From: Pseudomonadota bacterium | GTDB taxonomy: Bacteria; Pseudomonadota; Alphaproteobacteria; Sphingomonadales; Sphingomonadaceae | Reading direction: 5' to 3' | NCBI GenBank assembly: GCA_023423775.1 | Contig: JAFAEZ010000134.1 | Coordinates: 1 to 31,799 of the forward strand | DNA length: 31,799 nucleotides | Part shown: positions 28,730 through 31,799 of the stretch, in pieces | How positions within the stretch are numbered: the first letter of the stretch is position 1 | Layout of the letters: each line of letters begins with the position of its first letter | Made by a program: the position numbers and the translations under genes | The notes under the pieces: generated by a model | What the model saw: only the letters and a program-made list of their open reading frames with translations | Told to the model about the DNA's origin: nothing | Database searches by the model: none

Positions 28730-29164
28730 ATGGACGCGCCGGGCGCCGGGCTCCTCTGCCCCAGCGCCGCGGCGGCCGCCGAAGGCAGTGCGGTGATCGG
28801 TGTCGTGCTTGGCAGTGCCGAAGCGCCGCGGGTCGCCTATCTGGAGGCGCCGATCCCGGTCACGCCGGACATCATCGCCCGCACTGCCCCGGTGCCCCCG
28901 AACCAGGTGCTGCGCACCGCGGCGCCGTGCGGCGAATGCGCCTGCGCGCATTTTGACGGCAGCGGATGCAGCCTGGTGCAGCGCATCGTCGCGCGGATGG
29001 AGCCGGCGGTCGAGCGTCCGCCGCCCTGCGCGATCCGGCCGCGCTGCCGCTGGTGGGCCGAGCAGGGCAAGGCGGCGTGCCTGCGCTGCCCGGAGGTGGT
29101 GACGGAGAGCCAGCCGCGGTCGGAGGCGTTCCGCGAGGCCGCACTGCCGCCGATCGCGGGGTGA
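28730..29164 (+). CDS. Cys-rich protein of unknown function, coupled to the Gly-rich gene
   Basis: A 144-residue protein from ATG 28730, preceded by GAGGGCTGAG. The N-terminal half is beta-like (VIGVVLGSAEAPRVAYLEAPIPVTPDI is split around residues 20-45). The C-terminal half carries eight cysteines in two blocks: CGECAC with a further Cys seven residues on, and C-x5-C-x10-C-x2-C (CAIRPRCRWW ... CLRCPEVVT). This suggests two metal or Fe-S sites. I have an unverified memory of similar proteins in cyanobacteria and other bacteria, sometimes labelled 'nitrogen fixation protein'; I do not rely on that label. There is no signal peptide. It starts one base after the Gly-rich gene stops. Confidence 0.75.
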   Translation: MDAPGAGLLCPSAAAAAEGSAVIGVVLGSAEAPRVAYLEAPIPVTPDIIARTAPVPPNQVLRTAAPCGECACAHFDGSGCSLVQRIVARMEPAVERPPPCAIRPRCRWWAEQGKAACLRCPEVVTESQPRSEAFREAALPPIAG

Positions 29165-29253
29165 GGACGGGCCCGGCCGGGGGTTGGGGGCGGCCGAGGC
29201 CGTTCTGGCGACGATCGTCGAGGCGCGCGCCGCTAGGCGACGCAGGACGCCCG

Positions 29254-29637
29254 TCAGCCTTCTTGGTCGCCCTCGATCAGCCAGGCTTCGGCCTCGGCAG
29301 GGTCGACGAAGAAGCGCGCCGCGCGCGTGCCGACGGCTCGGGTGAGCTGGTTGCGGGCGAGAGTCGAGGCGGTGATGAAGGCCAGGCGGCGCGAGCGATG
29401 CTCAGGCGCGTTCAGAGTGGCGCGGAAGGCCGCGACCGCATCCTGGGGCTGGATCTTGAGCGCGCGCACGTCGACCAAGGTGAGATGCGCATTGGCGGCG
29501 CAGCGCAGCTCTTGATGCGCCTTGTTGCGCGCGGCGACGAAGGCGGAGACGTCGGACGGGGCGAAGAAGCCGGACAAGGCGATGCGGACGAGGTCGCGCT
29601 CGGGCTCGACCTGGATCGAGAATGCGGAGGCGGTCAT
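29254..29637 (-). CDS. STAS/SpoIIAA-like domain protein
   Basis: A 127-residue protein whose layout (beta strand VRIALSGFFAPSDVSAFVAA, then LTLVDVRAL and a C-terminal RAARFFVDPAEAEAWL) resembles the SpoIIAA-like/STAS fold found in small cytoplasmic regulatory or lipid-binding proteins. There is no signal peptide. The start ATG at 29637 has only a weak upstream ribosome site. It lies 51 bases downstream of cpaF on the same strand and may be co-transcribed. Its role is unknown; an anti-anti-sigma function is not supported because the phosphorylatable serine region is not obvious. Confidence 0.75.
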   Translation of the reverse strand: MTASAFSIQVEPERDLVRIALSGFFAPSDVSAFVAARNKAHQELRCAANAHLTLVDVRALKIQPQDAVAAFRATLNAPEHRSRRLAFITASTLARNQLTRAVGTRAARFFVDPAEAEAWLIEGDQEG

Positions 29638-29688
29638 TGCAGGCTTAACTCAGTCAGGGTTCGTCGCGATTGTCCGGGCAGGCGATGC

Positions 29689-31203
29689 TTACAGGCACGC
29701 CTCGAGATAGGGCTGGTCGAAGCCATATTGCTTGGCCTTTTCCAGCGTGTAGGGGCGCAGGCCCATCGAGCGATACTCGCCGATGATCTTGCCGTCGGCG
29801 GTCTCGTCCAGATATTCGAACTTGAACAATTCCTGGGTGACGATGACGTCGCCCTCCATGCCGATCACCTCGGTGATGTTGGTCGTGCGGCGGGTGCCGT
29901 CGCGCAGGCGCTTGACCTGGACGATCAGATCGACCGAGTCCGCGATCTGGCGGGAAATGGCTTCCTTCGGCACCTTGATGTCCGACATCATCACCATGTT
30001 CTCCATACGCGCCAGGCATTCGCGCGGGGAGTTGGAGTGGAGCGTACACATCGAGCCGTCGTGGCCGGTGTTCATGGCGGCGAGCATGTCGAAACATTCG
30101 GCGCCGCGGATCTCGCCGAGGATGATGCGGTCGGGACGCATACGCAGCGCGTTGACGACGAGGTCGCGGATCGTGATCGCGCCCTGGCCTTCGAGGTTGG
30201 GCGGGCGCGTTTCGAGCGGCAGCCAGTGCGGCTGCTGCAGGCGGAGTTCGGCCGCGTCCTCGATCGTGATGACGCGCTCGCCCGGGTCGATCAGCTTGGA
30301 CAGTGCGTTGAGCATCGTCGTCTTGCCCGAGCCGGTACCGCCCGAAATGACGATGTTGAAGCGGCTGGCGCCGGCGATCTTCAGGGCGGTCGCCATCTTG
30401 TCCGACATCGAGCCGAAGCCCTTCATCATGTCGAGCGTGATCGGTTTTTCCGAGAATTTACGGATCGAGATGGCCGTGCCCTTGAGGCTCAAGGGCGGAA
30501 CGATGACGTTGACGCGGCTGCCATCCTGGAGGCGGGCGTCGGCGAGCGGCGTGGGCTGGTCGACGCGGCGGCCGACCTTGTTCACGATCCGCTGCGCGAT
30601 CTGGAAGAGATGCTCCTCGTCGCGAAACTGGATCTGGGCGATCTGGAGCTTGCCCTTCTTTTCGATGAAGGTCTGGTTGGGCCCGTTGACCATGATGTCG
30701 CTGACGTCGGGATCGCTGAGCAATTCCTCGAGCGGGCCGAGGCCGAGCAACTCGTCGACGAGTACCTTTTCGAGCGCGAATTGTTCGCGGCGGTTCAGGT
30801 TGATTTTCAGCTCGGCGAGGACTTCGCCGATGATGGGGCGGAATTCCTCGGCCAGCTCGTCCTTGGACAGGGTGGCGGCCGCCTCGGGATCGACGCGCTC
30901 CAGCAGGCGCGGCAGCACCTGCTCCTTGATGCGGTGGATCGAGGCTTCGAAACCCTCGTTCTTGGAAGAGGCAGCCTCGCCGGACTGGACCATGCGATCG
31001 TGCAGGCGGGACATGGCGTCGCCGGGCGCCGGCTCCATGGGGGCCTCGTCGCCGATCGGAAGCGCATCGAGCGGCGGGAACTGATCGCCGCCGTCGGTGG
31101 AGGCCGGAGTCGCGCCGCCGGGGCCCTTCATCGGCCGCGCCACGCCGAAAGAGGGGCGCTGCCCCGGACCCGTCATTCCCGGCCGTCGTCCAAAAGCACT
31201 CAT
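29689..31203 (-). CDS. cpaF: CpaF/TadA-type secretion ATPase (Tad pilus)
   Basis: A 504-residue type II/IV secretion ATPase. A Gly/Pro-rich disordered N-terminus (about 1-60) is followed by the helical N-terminal domain, then the RecA-like core: Walker A GGTGSGKTT, the Asp box VITIEDAAEL, Walker B IILGEIRG and the His box GHDGSMCTLHSN. DPDVSDIMVNGP and RLQDGSRVNVIVPPLSLKG are typical of CpaF. It would power assembly of Flp/Tad pili from the cytoplasmic face of the inner membrane. No other tad/cpa gene is in the window: the ATP synthase operon lies upstream on the same strand, separated by a terminator, and a STAS-like gene downstream. The ATG at 31203 has GAGGGT about 10 bases upstream. Confidence 0.94.
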   Translation of the reverse strand: MSAFGRRPGMTGPGQRPSFGVARPMKGPGGATPASTDGGDQFPPLDALPIGDEAPMEPAPGDAMSRLHDRMVQSGEAASSKNEGFEASIHRIKEQVLPRLLERVDPEAAATLSKDELAEEFRPIIGEVLAELKINLNRREQFALEKVLVDELLGLGPLEELLSDPDVSDIMVNGPNQTFIEKKGKLQIAQIQFRDEEHLFQIAQRIVNKVGRRVDQPTPLADARLQDGSRVNVIVPPLSLKGTAISIRKFSEKPITLDMMKGFGSMSDKMATALKIAGASRFNIVISGGTGSGKTTMLNALSKLIDPGERVITIEDAAELRLQQPHWLPLETRPPNLEGQGAITIRDLVVNALRMRPDRIILGEIRGAECFDMLAAMNTGHDGSMCTLHSNSPRECLARMENMVMMSDIKVPKEAISRQIADSVDLIVQVKRLRDGTRRTTNITEVIGMEGDVIVTQELFKFEYLDETADGKIIGEYRSMGLRPYTLEKAKQYGFDQPYLEACL

Positions 31204-31352
31204 TGCGTGCGAACCCTCACCCGTAGCTGCGCTGCCGCAGGAGATGCGGCCAAAGTGGTGAATAAAGGGGAAACTTTGACAATTGCCTAACCGGCACCTT
31301 CGTGTGGTGCGGTTCGGGATGGGGCGCGGTATAGGCGGGCGGCGCGGACAAA

Positions 31353-31378
31353 GAAAAAGCCCCTCCGGGGAGGGGCTT
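31353..31378 (-). terminator. Rho-independent terminator after atpC
   Basis: On the minus strand a perfect 10-base-pair stem (AAGCCCCTCC / GGAGGGGCTT, 31357-31366 with 31369-31378) with a 2-base loop is followed by U-rich sequence (UUUC). It lies 36 bases after the atpC stop and closes the ATP synthase operon before cpaF. Confidence 0.85.
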
Positions 31379-31413
31379 CAGGTCTTCCGGCTTTCCGGCA
31401 AAAGGGAGAAGCG

Positions 31414-31680
31414 TCAGGCCGGAACATCCGCTCTTTCGGCGAGAATGGTGAGGCCGCGGTCGTTCACTTCCGCAAAGCCGCCCTCGATCGCGATCCGCTC
31501 CGGCTCGCCGCCGCTGGCGCGGTAGATGGCGAGCTCGCCGTTGCGGATCGTCGCCATGAACGGAGCGTGGCCGGCGAGCACACCGAAATCGCCCTCCGAA
31601 CCGGGCACGACCACCATGTGGACGTCCTCGGAGCGGACCAGGCGTTCGGGGGTGACGAGTTCGAAGTGGAGATCGGCCAT
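31414..31680 (-). CDS. atpC: F1 ATP synthase epsilon subunit (short form)
   Basis: An 88-residue epsilon subunit consisting only of the N-terminal beta-sandwich: LHFELVTPERLVRSEDVHMVVVPGSEGDFGVLAGHAPFMATIRNG is spread over about 4-48, with VPGSEGDFGVLAGHAP the family signature. The C-terminal two-helix inhibitory domain of the E. coli protein (total 139 residues) is missing; short epsilons are usual in sphingomonads and some other alphaproteobacteria. It forms part of the central stalk of ATP synthase at the inner membrane. The ATG at 31680 has AGGAAGA upstream. atpD and the other subunits should lie beyond the right edge. A terminator follows at 31353-31378. Confidence 0.93.
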   Translation of the reverse strand: MADLHFELVTPERLVRSEDVHMVVVPGSEGDFGVLAGHAPFMATIRNGELAIYRASGGEPERIAIEGGFAEVNDRGLTILAERADVPA

Positions 31681-31693
31681 TTTTTGTCTTCCT

Positions 31694-31799
31694 AGCCCCT
31701 CCCCTTGAGGGGAGGGGTCGGGGTGGGGGTCTCGTGAGAGGAGGGGCTCGCGCTGCGCGCTCGCGCCCCCCCCGCGGTGCCCGCCCGTGGAAGGGGGGG
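31694..31799. repeat. GC-rich intergenic repeat-like sequence upstream of atpC
   Basis: CCCCTCCCC-TTGA-GGGGAGGGG (31696-31717) is a perfect 9-base-pair hairpin, followed by G-runs and GC-only repeats (GCTCGCGC / GCGCGCTCGCGC) to the window edge. Such G/C-run sequences occur repeatedly between genes in sphingomonad genomes. No coding frame is convincing here. If the operon continues beyond the edge, this hairpin lies between atpD and atpC. Confidence 0.5.

Noticed and set aside
28730..29164. Calling the Cys-rich protein a nitrogen fixation protein
   Set aside because: That label is only an unverified memory of database names for similar proteins. No nif gene is present, so the function is left unknown.
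29254..29637. Anti-anti-sigma factor role for the STAS-like protein
   Set aside because: No partner kinase or sigma factor gene is nearby and the phosphorylatable serine motif is not evident.
28966..31290. A 774-codon plus-strand frame spanning the Cys-rich gene end, the STAS-like gene and cpaF
   Set aside because: It runs antisense through cpaF, whose Walker motifs are clear, and has no recognisable domain of its own.

Overview
The window is about 31.8 kb of GC-rich, gene-dense bacterial chromosome. Gene content points to an alphaproteobacterium of the sphingomonad type: three TonB-dependent receptors, a PhaR regulator with PHB-type genes, an MlaE/MlaF pair, a short ATP synthase epsilon subunit and many overlapping start/stop junctions. 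This assignment rests on gene content and style only; no rRNA gene is present. I saw no tRNA, rRNA, CRISPR array, prophage or transposase.

Layout. 1-2610 (+): 3' part of a phenylacetyl-CoA epoxidase operon, paaB (cut by the window edge), paaC, paaD, paaE, facing a TetR-type repressor (-) that overlaps the end of paaE. 3236-6992 (-): a class A beta-lactamase-like enzyme with its own good promoter, and a large secreted zinc metalloprotease. 7165-9300 (+): a ZnuD-like TonB receptor with His/Glu-rich loops; a near-perfect Zur-type operator (7113-7127) lies just upstream, so this is probably a zinc-repressed outer-membrane metal importer. 9297-14588 (-): a compact four-gene operon (alpha/beta hydrolase, TonB receptor, MFS transporter, secreted alpha/beta hydrolase) divergent from a TetR regulator translationally coupled to an acyl-CoA synthetase (14726-16818, +). 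Together these look like an uptake-and-activation cluster for an unidentified ester or carboxylic acid.

16828-19726 (+): csaA-like tRNA-binding protein, mlaE and mlaF (lipid transport ABC permease and ATPase) and a calcineurin-type phosphoesterase. 19728-20717 (-): a prolyl-4-hydroxylase-like 2-oxoglutarate oxygenase. 20796-24065 (-): a 1089-residue TonB receptor with a strong terminator, a likely promoter and a leader hairpin. 24221-27048: PHB metabolism, with acetyl-CoA acetyltransferase (-), a PhaC-like synthase (-) and divergent phaR (+). The phaC and phaR start codons overlap, and two adjacent palindromes lie just ahead of the thiolase gene.

27050-31799: a dispersed-type inverted repeat, a lipoprotein carrying a SAM-methyltransferase fold (-), a small membrane protein (+), an unrecognised Gly-rich peptide/Cys-rich protein gene pair (+), a STAS-like protein and a CpaF/TadA pilus ATPase (-), then a terminator and atpC (-), the last gene of the F1 ATP synthase operon. 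The least explained items are the Gly-rich/Cys-rich pair (28402-29164), the TetR-linked catabolic cluster (9297-16818), the metal-receptor locus (6992-9300) and the lipid-anchored methyltransferase.
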